Positions 23,911 through 34,981 of a stretch of 64,000 nucleotides of DNA are shown one piece after another; within the stretch, counting starts at the first letter, position 1; each line of letters opens with the position of its first letter. The DNA comes from Takashimella koratensis (Eukaryota; Basidiomycota; Tremellomycetes; Trichosporonales; Tetragoniomycetaceae): the NCBI GenBank assembly GCA_003116875.1, contig BCKT01000009.1:248001-312000 (forward strand), given 5' to 3'. The translations under genes were made by a program, and so were the position numbers. The notes beneath the pieces were generated by a model that did no database searches, had not been told where the DNA came from, and saw only the letters and a list, made by a program, of their open reading frames with translations.

Positions 23911-24334
23911 ATCGGGGACGTGAGCAGTGATGCAGGTGATCTCGAGGCGGCGGGCTCTTGATGCGCCTCTTGTATATCTTACATCCGCTTGACGGAACAG
24001 GATGGACGTGATCTCGACGTTGATTGGACATGTGTGCTGCTCTCACACAAAGCGAGAAACAGCGACTAACGTCATCGCTGACTGAGTGAGGTGGTCACTG
24101 ACGGACTGACCGTACGCACCTTTGTGCAACTCTTGCTCCTCCTTTGACCACCTACCCCTACCTTCAACTGACCTACATCACTTTGTCCTCGCTCACTCTC
24201 AATCTCTACCCGCTCAGATCGAGTTCACCCCACTCCACCCACTCCACTGTCCATCCACACTCGCCACTGCCGCTAGAAGTCCAAAGTACTGGTCTCACCT
24301 CTTGTCTGACCCAGTGTCCTCCTCGCCAGATGCG
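23911..24334. other. Intergenic spacer before surface-protein gene
   Basis: A 424-base spacer whose last 200 bases are pyrimidine-rich, like a fungal core promoter and leader. A reading frame from 24122 is open through this leader into the next gene, but it is not signal-peptide-like and I treat it as untranslated. Confidence 0.55.
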
Positions 24335-25804
24335 ATGTCAGTTCAAGTCAATGTCGGCGCCGGATCGCCGTTACTCTCCTTCTCACAGGGATGGATACAG
24401 GAGACCAATGGACAGAGCCAGTGTTCTGGCTCTTCGACGTATTCCGTCCAACTCGATGCGGTGTACTGTGAGTCCCAACTCTTCTCTCCCTTGCTTCATC
24501 ACCATATCCATGCCATCTACGCACACCCGCTGACATGCTCAGTCTCAGAGCTAGTATTCTACTGGACCCCTACCAGCTCCTACTCGGTCAGCGTGAGCCT
24601 CGACGGCGGTGCTCTACAAACTGGTACAGGAGAATCAGGCGCAGCGACGTTGTCGACAACTCTAGGGAGTCATTCGGCGACGTTGCAGGTGTCTTGTAGC
24701 AATGCGTCGGGGTGCAGTGGGCAGGTGTTTGGGTTGACGGAGGTAGTGTTTACGACGCAGTGCACTTCGAGTGGGTGAGTAGAATGGAGCAGGGAGCATG
24801 GAGGGGAATGATGAAGATCAAAGCTGAGGCAGCTTGGCGGGAGACAAGGAGGTTGGGTGAACTAGTCGCTGATACCAGCAGGACCGGGGTCAATGCGACC
24901 CTTGACGACGCGTCAAGCGCGATCATCTACTCTGGTTTCACGTCGACACAGAAGAGTACGAGCGAGGTAGCCGATATCCAGCAAGGCAATTTCTTCGACA
25001 GCACTGTATCTTACACGCCGACACCTGGAGCGACTGCTTCATTCTCTTTCGACGGTGAGTCTCAATCTCCCTCTCTCTCCTCACCCACTTCAACAATCCA
25101 CCGCTGACACCTCCAGGCTCCGCGCTGTACCTATTCGGCATGACCGGTCCCGGGTTCGGCACTTTCCAAGTCTCCATCGACGGCCTGATCACCTCCTTGA
25201 ACGGGAGTACGACCGTCGATACCTATGGCGTGTTATTGTTCTTCATTACGGAGCTGAACGACGTGAGCCATTCGGTGGTGATCACGAACGGAGCCGAGGG
25301 GTTGCTGTTTGCGCTGGACTATGCGGTCGCAGTGTCACCTGGGACAAGCGGGAGCTCAAGTACGGTCGTTGCGAGTGTAGGTGGGAGTGGGGTAGAGTCA
25401 ACGACACCTGTGACGGCTAGCGCGGTGTTTCCATCGTCTACAACGGGAGGGAGCAGTGTGACCGACTCGTCTGGCTCTGGATCAACATCTGCGATCATCG
25501 GTGGGGTCCTCGGCACTCTTGCAGGCTTGGTGAGTGCCTCGACCCATATACCCAATCTCCTTGGAGTGACAGAACAACTGGGCCAACGGTAAGAGGACAA
25601 AGGGGAGCTGATTCATCCCAGCTCTTGCTATATGTATTCTGGCAGTACAATCGGTACAAGAAAGCAGGAGGGGAAGGGGATCTGATGACTGCTTTATTTG
25701 GAAAGAGTCGGCGCGATCCACCGCCCAAGAAAGAAACACCGTTATCAACGTTCAAGCCCTGGGCATATCTAAAGTACCAGCCAAAATACGCGACGGAGGA
25801 GTAG
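24335..25804 (+). CDS. Single-pass membrane protein with beta-rich extracellular domains (function unknown)
   Basis: Five exons (24335-24467, 24543-24774, 24882-25054, 25117-25529 and 25622-25804) join to 377 aa. The N-terminal part has two beta-rich segments resembling the tandem galactose-binding-like domains of a large uncharacterised basidiomycete family: FSELVFYWTPTSSYSVSV and, in the second, VNATLDDASSAIIYSGF followed by GSALYLFGMTGPGFGTFQVS. A Ser/Thr/Gly-rich stalk (about 270-310), probably O-glycosylated, leads to one transmembrane helix (AIIGGVLGTLAGLLLLYVFW) and a basic YNRYKK cytosolic start, giving an outside-N topology. The tail is about 45 residues. No clear signal peptide follows the chosen start, which is odd for such a topology; an upstream exon may be missing. 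I cannot assign a function. Confidence 0.72.
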
Positions 25805-25971
25805 CGGGCAGAGTGGGCAAGTACAGGGAGCTGGACAAGACTCTGAGTGGACAGTCGTTTATTAGAGCGTATAGACGACGTATCGACCGATCAAGCCGAT
25901 GAGCAGTCAGACGGCGCTAGGGTATGTAGAGCATGACTCTGACGTCGTTTGATGTTAGGTGACCAGATGTA

Positions 25972-26003
25972 TCGATTTGTCGATTTGTCGATATGTCGTT
26001 TTG
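25972..26003 (+). repeat. 8-bp tandem repeat, four units (TCGATTTG variants)
   Basis: The units read TCGATTTG, TCGATTTG, TCGATATG and TCGTTTTG in direct succession. They lie just downstream of the surface-protein gene, probably in its 3' UTR. Confidence 0.85.
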
Positions 26004-26203
26004 ACTCATCGATGCATCGACGTCTGTGCATACATGAGCAGTCTAGGCGCAGTCCTCTAAGCGAGAGCTCTATGCACCAATGACCACCAGTATGCACAGA
26101 CTGACGTCGACTGCCTCTCCCTGGGTAGATTCCCTGGGTGCACCGGGATGATCTCCACCCTTCATCCGGAGGATTCCAAAGGATGACCCCCGGTGAAAGG
26201 TTA

Positions 26204-26235
26204 ACCCCGCATTTTTCTTGACGTCACTGCGGGGT
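26204..26235. promoter_or_regulatory. Inverted repeat enclosing a CRE-type TGACGTCA palindrome
   Basis: ACCCCGCA at 26204-26211 is the perfect reverse complement of TGCGGGGT at 26228-26235. Between them lies the full palindrome TGACGTCA (26219-26226), the consensus site of ATF/CREB-type bZIP factors such as Sko1 and Atf1. It is about 180 bases upstream of the DUF3429 start, which suggests stress- or cAMP-linked control of that gene. Confidence 0.55.
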
Positions 26236-26270
26236 GACTCATATCCTCCTCCACTGTACATGTCATACTC

Positions 26271-26305
26271 CACTACCCACTACCCACTACCCACTACCCA
26301 ATACC
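26271..26305 (+). repeat. 7-bp tandem repeat (CACTACC), about five units
   Basis: Four perfect CACTACC units and one variant (CAATACC) lie about 100 bases upstream of the start at 26408. They form a short pyrimidine-rich stretch in the probable leader. Confidence 0.85.
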
Positions 26306-26407
26306 CCCTCCTCAGCACCATCGCCTACGTCGTACTCCCCACTCGATCTCACTTCATCAACCTCTTTCTCTTCCGTACACTCGCCCACCCACCACTCCTG
26401 ACTCAAC

Positions 26408-28324
26408 ATGTACCGTTCCGCTCGCCTCCTGGCGCCTCTGGTCCGCCCGGGCCCCAGCTCGACGCTCGCCTCGAGCCGCCTCACTTTCCTTCCCCGTACC
26501 CGCATCGCTCCTTCACTCGCAATCTCGACATCCCTCCGATCAGCCTCGGCGACGGGGATGAGAGGGTATGCGTCCGAGCCGCCCAAGGGAGGTGACAAGA
26601 AGGAGAGCAAGCCAGACTGGCAGAACGCGACGTCTTCAGCTGCTCAAGAGGTATATATAGCCCATGTTTGCTCATATGGTTGTTTCGTTCTTGGTCGAAG
26701 CTGACACGCTCAGGTTAAAGGGATTACCCGCGATTTTGCGGACATGATCTCAGGTAGCTCTGTTCAGGCTGCTGCCGCAGGTGCCCGTGAGCAGTCGATG
26801 CAGGTCTCTCACAAGGGCAATGCGATGGAGGATTTTGTGAGTGATCGCTCTCGAACTCATAGGACTGCACCCAATGGCTAGTTCCTCGTTCATCCTTCGG
26901 ACCTGTGCTTCTGGCTGACAAGAGCCCTTGCAGATGTCCATCACAAGCACGATGATCACGAACGTCCCCAAGCCAGCGCTCTACACCGGCAAGTCTTCTC
27001 TCGGTCGTTACATCACCTCAACTTACATAACACAGGCCTCGCCGGTACGCTGCCGTACCTCGCAACCTCGGTATCCACTGTCTTCCTCGCTCGCGAGGCC
27101 TCCCTTGCCAGTTTGAGTAAGTCTCTTCACCCACTTCCTATTTCCGCATCCTGCGCTGACGCCTTGCTTAGAGGGTACCAACTTCACCGGTATGAGCTTG
27201 GCAGACGCTTTGTCCGCCTTGCACACAATGGAGCACATCCAGATCACGTATGGCGCCATCATCCTCTCTTTCCTCGGTGCGATTCACTGGGGGATGGAGT
27301 TTGCCCACCTTGGCGGTGAACACGGGTACCGCCGTCTTGCGCTGGGTATCGTGCCTGTGCTCTTTGCGTGGCCGACAACGTTCTTGGGTCATGGCGTGGC
27401 GCTCGCTGCGCAGTGGATGGGGTTCACGGGGATGTGGTTGCTCGATCAACGTGCGACTACCAACGGATGGAGTAAGTTGTGGACCTGGATCAATGTTTGA
27501 TCGTAAACGGGGGAATAGCTGACTTTTGACAATCAGCTACCTCGTGGTACTCGACCTACCGATTCTACCTGTCGATCATCGTCGGGTTCTCAATCATCGG
27601 CACTTTTGTCGGTACGAGCTACTACGGTGCGGGAGCTGGTGCGATCACCCAGCCTCAGGACACGCATTACCAGCACACGACTGAGCGTCTCTCCCCACTC
27701 GACCGCCTGGACCGTGTCAAAGAGCGCAACTACCCCGACTCGCACTCTGGCGCGCGCGCCGGTAAACTCGAGGGCAAGCTCTCTGGCGGCGACATGAAGG
27801 TCGAGTCCAACTCGGGCGGCGATAGCTACCTCGTGTTGAAGAACGTGGAGAAGGAGGAAGAGCAGAAGAGGCAAGAGGCGGAGGAGCAACAGAAGAAGGC
27901 GGAGAAACAGGATAAGAAGGAAGAGAAACAACAGAAGAAGGCCCCGGGAGCTATGAAGGATTCGGGAAAGAACAGGACGGGGAACAATGAGGAGGAAGAA
28001 GGGAAGAAGTCTGGTGGTGACGACGAGGAGGACGGTGGGGATGATGGCAAGGAGGAGGAGGACAGCGGTGCGGAGAAGGACGAGGGAAAGGACAAGAAGA
28101 ACGACGAGGGTAAGAGCGAGAAGAAGAATGAAGGCAAGGGTGAGAAGAAAGACGAGGGCAAGGACGAGGGCAAGGACGAAGGCAAGGACGAATCCAAGAG
28201 CGAAGACGACAAAAAAGCCGAAGCCAAGGGTAACGAAGGTGGAGCCGCTGGCAAGTCGCAGGGCAAGAAAGACGCGCCCGACGCTAAGGGCGCGGCAGGG
28301 GAGAAGAACACTGGGAAGAAGTGA
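26408..28324 (+). CDS. DUF3429/TMEM69-like mitochondrial inner-membrane protein with acidic C-terminal tail
   Basis: Six exons (26408-26650, 26714-26836, 26934-26988, 27036-27116, 27172-27471 and 27537-28324) join to 529 aa. The first 60 residues are Arg/Ser/Leu-rich and lack acids, a clear mitochondrial presequence. The DUF3429 core follows: VPKPALYTGLAGTLPYLAT, then HIQITYGAIILSFLGAIHWG and two or three further hydrophobic segments (RLALGIVPVLFAWPTTFLG; WGM in the first pair). Members are mitochondrial and their function is poorly known. From about residue 360 the protein becomes a 165-residue Lys/Glu/Asp/Gly tail with GKDEG and GEKKDEG repeats and no hydrophobic residues. The intron at 26989-27035 begins with GC (GCAAGT) rather than GT; splicing it is needed for the conserved YTGLAGTLPYL reading. 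Confidence 0.85.
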
Positions 28325-28840
28325 GCGAGAAGCCGGGAGGGTGGTTAGGAGGGGGAATGAGAGGGATGTGGGATGGTGGTCGTAAAGAAAAAGAAGAGAA
28401 AGAGAAGGCAGAAGGATATGTGAACCTTCTATATGTACTGTACGTACAGTCTGTATCCATCTTGAACAGAAATGGACTCATGCAGAAATGAACCGTCAAT
28501 ATCCCATGCTTTACCCAACTCCACTGACTGACACGAGACCAAAGTTGAACTGCTTACTTTCCTTTTGAGATACATCAAGACGTTAACGACTACTTTCTGT
28601 TGTTCACATTTTGTGAAAAAGGTATTGATTGATTGGATGAGGAAATTCAAGAGGCTTTAGGTAAGATGACGAAAGGGTAAATCTATGTGAAGGAATTCCA
28701 AAATGATTGAGATGAGGCAAGATGAGGAGCGAACAAGGTGAATAAGGATGAGCGGAAAGAAGAAGATCGAACGAGGAAAGGGGACGGACGACCAAATCCT
28801 CAGCACGAGCACAACAACGTCATGCACCTATTCCAGGCGC
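28325..28840. other. Convergent spacer, DUF3429 gene and SKN7
   Basis: About 516 bases between convergent stops, AT-richer than its flanks, with an inverted TGTACGTACA palindrome near 28440. It holds no supported gene and most likely the two 3' UTRs. Confidence 0.65.
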
Positions 28841-31800
28841 CTACTTATCCCGAGCTCGCTTATCTCTTGGCGAATCCTCTGTCCAATCCTCTTCGATCGG
28901 CTCCATGGATCGTTTCCGTCCAAAGCCCGCAGACCCACCAAACACGACGTTTGTTCCGATTGTACCGTTTTGCAGCGCTGTCGGTTCCGGAATGACACCC
29001 TGGACGAGGTAGTTCTTTGTGAACGAAAAAACAGTCATCGTCAGCCATCGTCCTCTCTTTGCCTCTGAATTCGTGATCCGACCTCGGGGCCAGCCAAAGT
29101 CGCGGTCTAGCCAAACTTACCTGGAGGACAAGCTGGTACTGGGCGTCGGACCAACCGAGACTCGCCAAGGGATTTCGGTTCGTATCCCCCTGGTTCCAAG
29201 CTGTAGCGCCCGAGATAATAGCATCTTGTATACCTTGATCGGAGAGCGGGGGTAGACCAAATCTCGGAATCTCGGATGACAGCTCAATGGCTTTGAGGTG
29301 GAACAAGTGTTTATCGAGGATACAGAAAAGATTGTGCTTGGTGAACGGTTTGGCGAGGACATCGTTCATTCCGGATTGCAAGTATGACGAGACGTCCTCT
29401 GCAGGAAAAGGTGCGGTTAGTACCTGACTCAGGGGATAGGGCGCGGAAGATGAATGAACGTACGGGATTGGACGTTGGACGTCATCGAGATGATTGGCGT
29501 GTACATGTCGAACTGTCGAATCAAAGACGTTGCTTTCCGTCTGATAAGTGTGATCAGCAAAGTCCTTGCTTGGAGAATCACGACCACGACTTACCCGTCC
29601 ATGCTGGGTCCGAAGAAAATATCCATCAAGACCAGGTCGTATTTCTGATGATTGACGCGCTCAATCGCCTGTTGAGCGTTCTCAACCGCTTCCACGGTAC
29701 AACCAAACTTTTCCAAAAACTTGGACGACAATTGACGGTAGACGACGTCATCCTCAACCACGAGGATCCGGGGTGGTTGTTTCCATTCTGGGTGAATGAC
29801 CGTACTCCGTCGAAGCTGCATAGCTTCCGAGTTGAAAAAGTTGGAACCGTTGCTGCTTACTTGCGACGGGATCAGAAGCGTTCCAAAAGGCGATTGTTGG
29901 ATTGCGGGTTGTCCGTTTGCTTGACCGTTTCCTGCGCCTATTGCCGCACCGTTGCTATTGGTGTTTGCGTTCGCCGTTTGCCCGCCCATGTTTCTCGCGC
30001 CGTTGGTGTTCCCTTCATCGCGCTGCCTTGGATCGAGGGGATCTTGCGAGTCGTCAAATCGCGCATGAGGCTGGCTAAGAGCCTCAACCATGAGCCGCAG
30101 TGTCGCGCCGTCGCTCGATTTGCGATGATACATCGGAATCGTGCTTCCCGCGTCATTCAACCACGACGTGTCAAATGGCGTCATGCCGAGCGGTTCGCCG
30201 TTGTAAAGCGTCTGGCTAGGCAGCTCGATCACATCGTCAGAGGAATTCGATGGGACCGAGCCGACACCACCGAGTGGCATCTGGGTGTTGGGCCGGCCGC
30301 CTCGGGAGCCAGGTGGGCTGGGATCGTTGGCTTCGCTCGACCCGCCAGGCGAGACTTGATGTGTCCCGCTAGATCCAGACATGCCGCCGCTACCGGGGAA
30401 AGAGTTGCCGCCGGGTGCCAGATATGGGTACGGGAACGGACGACCGGCAATGACGTGTTCGACGGATTGCATCAGGTGGAGCATACGCGGAGACGGGCGT
30501 TCGTCCGAGGCTGGAGAGGACATGGCGGTTTCTGCGTTGGCAAGTGATCAGCACTGCCTTCCAGTTGTCGCTAGACATCACCGTACCTTTCTCACTCGCG
30601 GCCAGATGGTTGACAATATCTTTCAGAAGGGTGGCCAAACCAGCCTCTCTGCCCCGGGCCTCACGCAGCTGCTCTTGCGTGCCCACGAGCATATCCTCAA
30701 GTGTGCTCATCCGCGTTTCGAGATCCATAATGCGACCGGCGTCCTCTCGTGCCGGCGAGCCATCCCGGTCGTCCGCGCCTTTCTTCGGCGCGACCGCCTT
30801 GCGCTTGATGCTGTCGAGATCGGCCTTCCCACCGGTCTGGAAATTTGGGTGTTGAAACTCCCACACATTCTCCTTGATCTGTCCAGTGTCCTCGTCGACG
30901 TGTTTGATCTGACACGAACGTCAGCTTGCTTCCTCGGACTTCGGCTCCAAACGCTAGCTCACTTTTGAGAAGCCGTACTTGTTCAGCTGTCGAACAAAGC
31001 TGGAAAAGTTGGAATGCCGGAAGGTCTGGGGCAAGATCTTGGTGGTAAAATCGTTCATATCCCAAACGACAAAGCTCGTTCCGCCCCTTCCCCATCCCAC
31101 GGACCCGCGTTCGCTCGCACGCCGCGGTGCACCCGATGGTTTCCCCTTGCCGTAGGTCGCGCTCTCCTCTTCCAGCATCTTGTATAATTTCTTGATAAAC
31201 TCGGAAGGGCCTTGCTGCGCGTTGGCGCCTGTGGGGTCCTGAGGAGGCTGGGGTGCGGGTTGTCGGGAGGGGTCGAATGGCTGGGAAACGTTGAGAGGGA
31301 CCGTCGTCAGGCCACCGGGGGCACTGGTCGATGTCGTCCCCGACCGCGGTCGATCTTGGCTCACAAGGTCCTCGAGTTTGACGTCGGGTGGGGGTGCTCG
31401 AGGTTTGTTCTTGGGCGCAGAGGGATGGACAGACGACCAGCCGGGACCGGGAGGAACGGTGGATCCGTGGTCGGCAGGCCGTGGTGGAGGCGGGACGCCG
31501 TACGCGAAGGGATCCCGAGACGGCCCCGCGACGGCGTTGACGTTGTATTGCTGTGGGTAACCTTGTTGGTTGTACTGCATTCCGCCGCCGTTAGGATCAG
31601 GCGGTGGCATGCCGTATACCATCCCGCCCTGCTGGTGTTGGTGCTGATGCGGATGCTGTTGCTGGTGTTGCTGGTGGTGATGGTGAGACGGCGGACCCAT
31701 CGGTGGAGGCATCTGTTGCTGTTGTTGCTGCTGCTGTTGTTGTTGTTGTTGATGCTGTTGTTGTTGTTGTTGATGCTGCTGTTGTTGTTGTTGTGACGGT

Positions 31801-31901
31801 TGCTGCCTCGGCTGCGACGACGGTTGTTGCTGTGACGGACCGCCGCTTCCGACGGACGGTGGGCCACCCTGGGAGTAGTACATTGCTTGCTGCGGATGCA
31901 T
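28841..31901 (-). CDS. SKN7: Skn7-type transcription factor: HSF DNA-binding domain plus response-regulator receiver
   Basis: A minus-strand multi-exon gene starting at 31901 (MHPQQAMYYSQGG). Skn7 is the nuclear response regulator of the fungal Sln1-Ypd1 phosphorelay and, with Yap1-type factors, activates oxidative-stress genes such as peroxiredoxins. A polyglutamine/histidine-rich N-terminus (about residues 30-90) is followed by an HSF-type domain (FIKKLYKMLEEESATYG; FRHSNFSSFVRQLNKYGFSK) and a coiled coil (LETRMSTLEDMLVGTQEQL). The receiver starts ILVVEDDVVYRQLSSKFLEK with the acidic Asp-Asp pair, has the phospho-acceptor Asp in YDLVLMDIFFGPSMDG, TSN for the conserved Thr/Ser and DVLAKPFTK for the conserved Lys. 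The C-terminus has a basic RKR and KRAR. Two long upstream minus-strand frames overlap the start. Confidence 0.93.
31700..31797 (-). repeat. CAG/CAA trinucleotide array coding polyglutamine in SKN7
   Basis: On the coding strand this is a mixed CAG/CAA array, with some CAT, giving a long Gln/His run in the Skn7 N-terminus. Such arrays vary in length between strains and can change transactivation. The other two frames read poly-Asn/Ser and poly-Thr/Ala. Confidence 0.85.
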
Positions 31902-32746
31902 GGGCGCGAGTCGGAGAGTCCGGCGGATGCACGCGGGGCGAGTGTTGACGGGATGCTAGAGATGGACGGCGATGAATGATATTTGGATGAGAGGGTGGTG
32001 ATGGCGGACGGGTCGGGTGCAATCGAGCTCGAGTCTCCTTGGTAATCGGCCACTGTTTCACGTCGCCTCGGGTCGTACGGGGTTGCTCTTTTTTCTCGTC
32101 CTTTGACAGCGGCCGCTCCTGACCGGGGAGGATAGGTGGACGTGATGGCTGTCGCAAGCTGCTGCAACGCTGATCAACGCCGAGAGGGGGTGATAGTATG
32201 TACGTGTATAGGTCGAGGTATGCGATGGTGTGGAGACGGGAGTCGAGGATGCGTGGGGGTGGGTGGATGTGGGTGGATGTGGACGGTGCGTAGGTGCGCC
32301 CAGAGAGGCAATGTCGGGTAATGTAATAAATAATAAATCCTAATGAATGCGATGATGAGGGTAATTCAATTTCTTATTCAGAGATAGACAAGTACATCCT
32401 ACTCCCGGCAAACGGGAATGTTATCCCTCTCCCTGCCTCTCCCCCACCAGGATGCCGCGTGCCCCGACCTGCGCACACGTTGGCCGGGGGTGGTCTTGAT
32501 AGATAACCTGACGCTTGGGTGTTGTGTGCTATGGTCGTTTGGCTCTGCCCAAAGTGTCGGAGACGCAGGGAAAAAGAACCAGTCTAACCCCTTGCCCCCT
32601 TTTTTCATCGACTTGGGCTCGAGTGCGTCGCCGCCGCCCGCTCCCCGCTCGCCCGCGCACCCAAATCTCTCCCCCCGCTTCCCCGGTCCGACAAAGAACA
32701 ACGCTCAGCTCTTCCTCTGAGCAACTGCCCGAGCACCACCTATCTC

Positions 32747-32822
<76 letters not shown>

Positions 32823-34005
32823 CCCCCAACTCCACAACCCTTCGGTCGCGGTCGCCGCCACCGCCACGTTTTCCCATGCTCTAGTTGCCTCTCTGTTCCC
32901 CACCTATGCCCAAAATAAAAGCCATCCAGAGACATACCGCACTATTTGTCTCTGAGCGCCTCGTCGCTCGAAATTCTATAAAGCGGGTTAGCAGTACCTG
33001 GGTGACCAGCGAGGTACAAACGTTAATGCCCGTGTCCCATTCTGGTAAGTCACCCGGTGATCCCCCGCTGCCCATTCATTTGCATCTGGCTTACCGTACT
33101 ACCAATTTGCATTCACCGGCAGCCGAGCAGACCCTTTTCAAATGGAGGTAGGATCTTTCTGGCGCAACTGGTTGCTAGGAGTACCATAAGAGAACAAGAA
33201 CTACCCCGCTCGCGGCCCCACCCCTCCTGCCTACGCATACCCAGGCAAGAGCAAATCGATGGAAAGACGTCGACAACCTGTTTTGCTTCCCTTGCGCTCA
33301 ACCCTTTCCGCGGTCTCTAACCCTTGCCCTAAATACCGGCGTACTGACAGACTGACAAGGGCGCGACGTGTCATGCCGTACCCCATATCGAAATTAAATT
33401 GAACCGCGAAACCGGCGAACAGAAGAGAACAAGAGCAACAAGCGTAAGCCAAAACGCGGGAGTCGTACTTGTCGAGCGATCTATAGGTACAAAGTCGTGA
33501 TCAGCCGCAAAACTCCTTGTGTGCAGCGCGGTGGCTTCAATCTTATTCGGTTGCTGGGTTATTTGACATGCATAGAGTGACTCATGCAGGGAACAAAGTG
33601 GGGCCGAGCAAGTCCGCGGCCCGAGGCGACGAGGTTGAGAGTCTCTCTATAGTCGATACAGATGCACGGCTATCACCGCGTCTCGTCCTTTAGCGTGTTT
33701 ACACCAATCCCCCTTGTTTTGCAATCTGCCATCGCATGTTGAGCTTGGCTTTGACTGAGCGTTTTCCCATGTCCCGCTCTGCTCTGCTCTGTTGCATCCC
33801 TCGTCTGCATCTACTGCAGCTGCTCGATTCCGCTCTAGGTACGCCGGGCAGGAGATCTCCGACGGAATTAAGCACGTGTCTGCTACCCCTCATCAATTGC
33901 CTTACCCACGGTCGCCCCTCTTGCCCTGCCTCGATCACCCGCCTAAGACGGGCATCATCCTCTTTCCCCTTGCTCACCCTTCTTATCACCACCCCTCCAC
34001 CAGCC
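31902..34005. other. 2.1-kb gene-poor interval upstream of SKN7 and the SDR gene
   Basis: This is a divergent interval. The left 300 bases are probably the SKN7 leader and contain upstream start codons in two other frames. A low-GC patch lies at 32310-32380 and a poly-C run at 32749-32827. From 32900 to 33735 I see no coherent gene on either strand, only short unrelated frames. The right end (33740-34005) is C/T-rich and fits the SDR leader. Confidence 0.6.
32749..32827 (+). repeat. Long poly-C tract (71 C, one T, 7 C)
   Basis: An uninterrupted run of about 71 cytosines at 32749-32819 is followed by a T and seven more C. It lies in the intergenic region upstream of SKN7. It could fold as an i-motif or, on the other strand, a G-quadruplex; its length is probably approximate. 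Confidence 0.9.
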
Positions 34006-34981
34006 ATGTCCACCCCACCTGTCGTCATCCTCACCGGCGCATCCCGCGGTCTTGGTCTTGCCGTTCTCAACATCCTCTTAGCGCATGGTGCCCGCGTTGT
34101 CACTTTGTCTCGCTCTTTAACACCTGAGCTCACTACTCTCGGTGACCAACACCCAAACACAACGTTAATCGTAGAAGGCGATGTTGCCAAGATTGAGGAC
34201 AACGCTCGTGTTGTCGAGGCGGCTGTTAACAAGTGGGGCAGGCTTGATTCCGTCATCCTCAACGCGGGAACACTCGAGCCCATCGGTTAGTCTACAATCC
34301 AGTACTCAGTGTCCAACAACTCACCTCGTCGCGACTATGAGCTGACGGTCTGTGACAGGCAAGCTGGCCGATGTCCCAGCAGACAAGATGACACCTTACG
34401 TTGAGGCAAATCTCCTTTCCGTTATCTACATGCTCCAAGCAGCCCTTCCCCAACTCCGAACCACCAACGGCCGCGTCGTGATGGTGTCCTCTGGCGCTTC
34501 GGCACGAGGGTACCAGGCCTGGGGACTGTACTCTATGGTCAAGGCGGGAATGAACAGTCTCTGCCGGACTCTTGCAGTGGAGGAGAAGGGCGCTGTGTCG
34601 ACATGGGCTATCAGACCAGGTCTTGTCAACGTGAGTATGGCAGATATCAACAGCTTTCTACCTTTTACACCGGAGAATGCTTGGACTGACGACATTGCAC
34701 AGACCGATATGCAGGCGCAGATTCGGTCATTGGGTCCAGGCAAGATGGCAGACTCTGATATGCCCAAATTCATGTCAGCATTCGAGAAGGGCGAACTCTT
34801 GGCTCCAGAGCTGTAAGTCAAGCTGTTTGCTTTCTTTCCATAGCATGTGAGATGCTTCAGCTTACGCACTTGCAGGCCGGGATCCGTGATCGCTGGCCTG
34901 GCACTCAAGGGCCCCACCGAGCTCAGCGGAGAGTACCTGGACTGGGCAGACGAGCGTCTTGCAGCGTACAAGCTCGCCTAG
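34006..34981 (+). CDS. Short-chain dehydrogenase/reductase
   Basis: Four exons (34006-34285, 34359-34630, 34703-34812 and 34876-34981) join to 255 aa, the usual size of a classical SDR. These NAD(P)H-dependent cytosolic enzymes reduce or oxidise carbonyl or hydroxyl groups. The cofactor motif TGASRGLG is at residues 10-17, the structural NAG in ILNAGTLEPIG near 90, the catalytic Ser in VVMVSSGASARG near 145 and the catalytic YSMVK near 160, then IRPGLVNTDM, the usual start of the substrate loop. It most resembles the fungal group related to yeast benzil reductase (IRC24/YIR035C and YIR036C), but the substrate cannot be fixed from sequence. Confidence 0.9.

Larger units (their letters stand above)
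25805..26407. promoter_or_regulatory. Intergenic region and promoter of the DUF3429 gene
   Basis: About 600 bases that include an 8-bp tandem repeat (25972-26003), a hairpin-forming inverted repeat around a CRE palindrome (26204-26235) and a 7-bp tandem repeat (26271-26305), all upstream of the start at 26408. No gene is seen. Confidence 0.6.

Noticed and set aside
27826..28311. 161-codon minus-strand frame opposite the acidic tail of the DUF3429 protein
   Set aside because: Ser/Phe/Pro-rich text is the direct antisense of the Lys/Glu/Asp codons; no independent coding evidence.
32515..32955. Polyproline-containing frame across the 71-C tract
   Set aside because: The frame exists only because poly-C codes proline in every frame; flanks are not protein-like.
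33113..33735. Possible decayed mobile element in the gap before the SDR gene
   Set aside because: No terminal repeats, target duplications or transposase or reverse-transcriptase-like motifs could be found.
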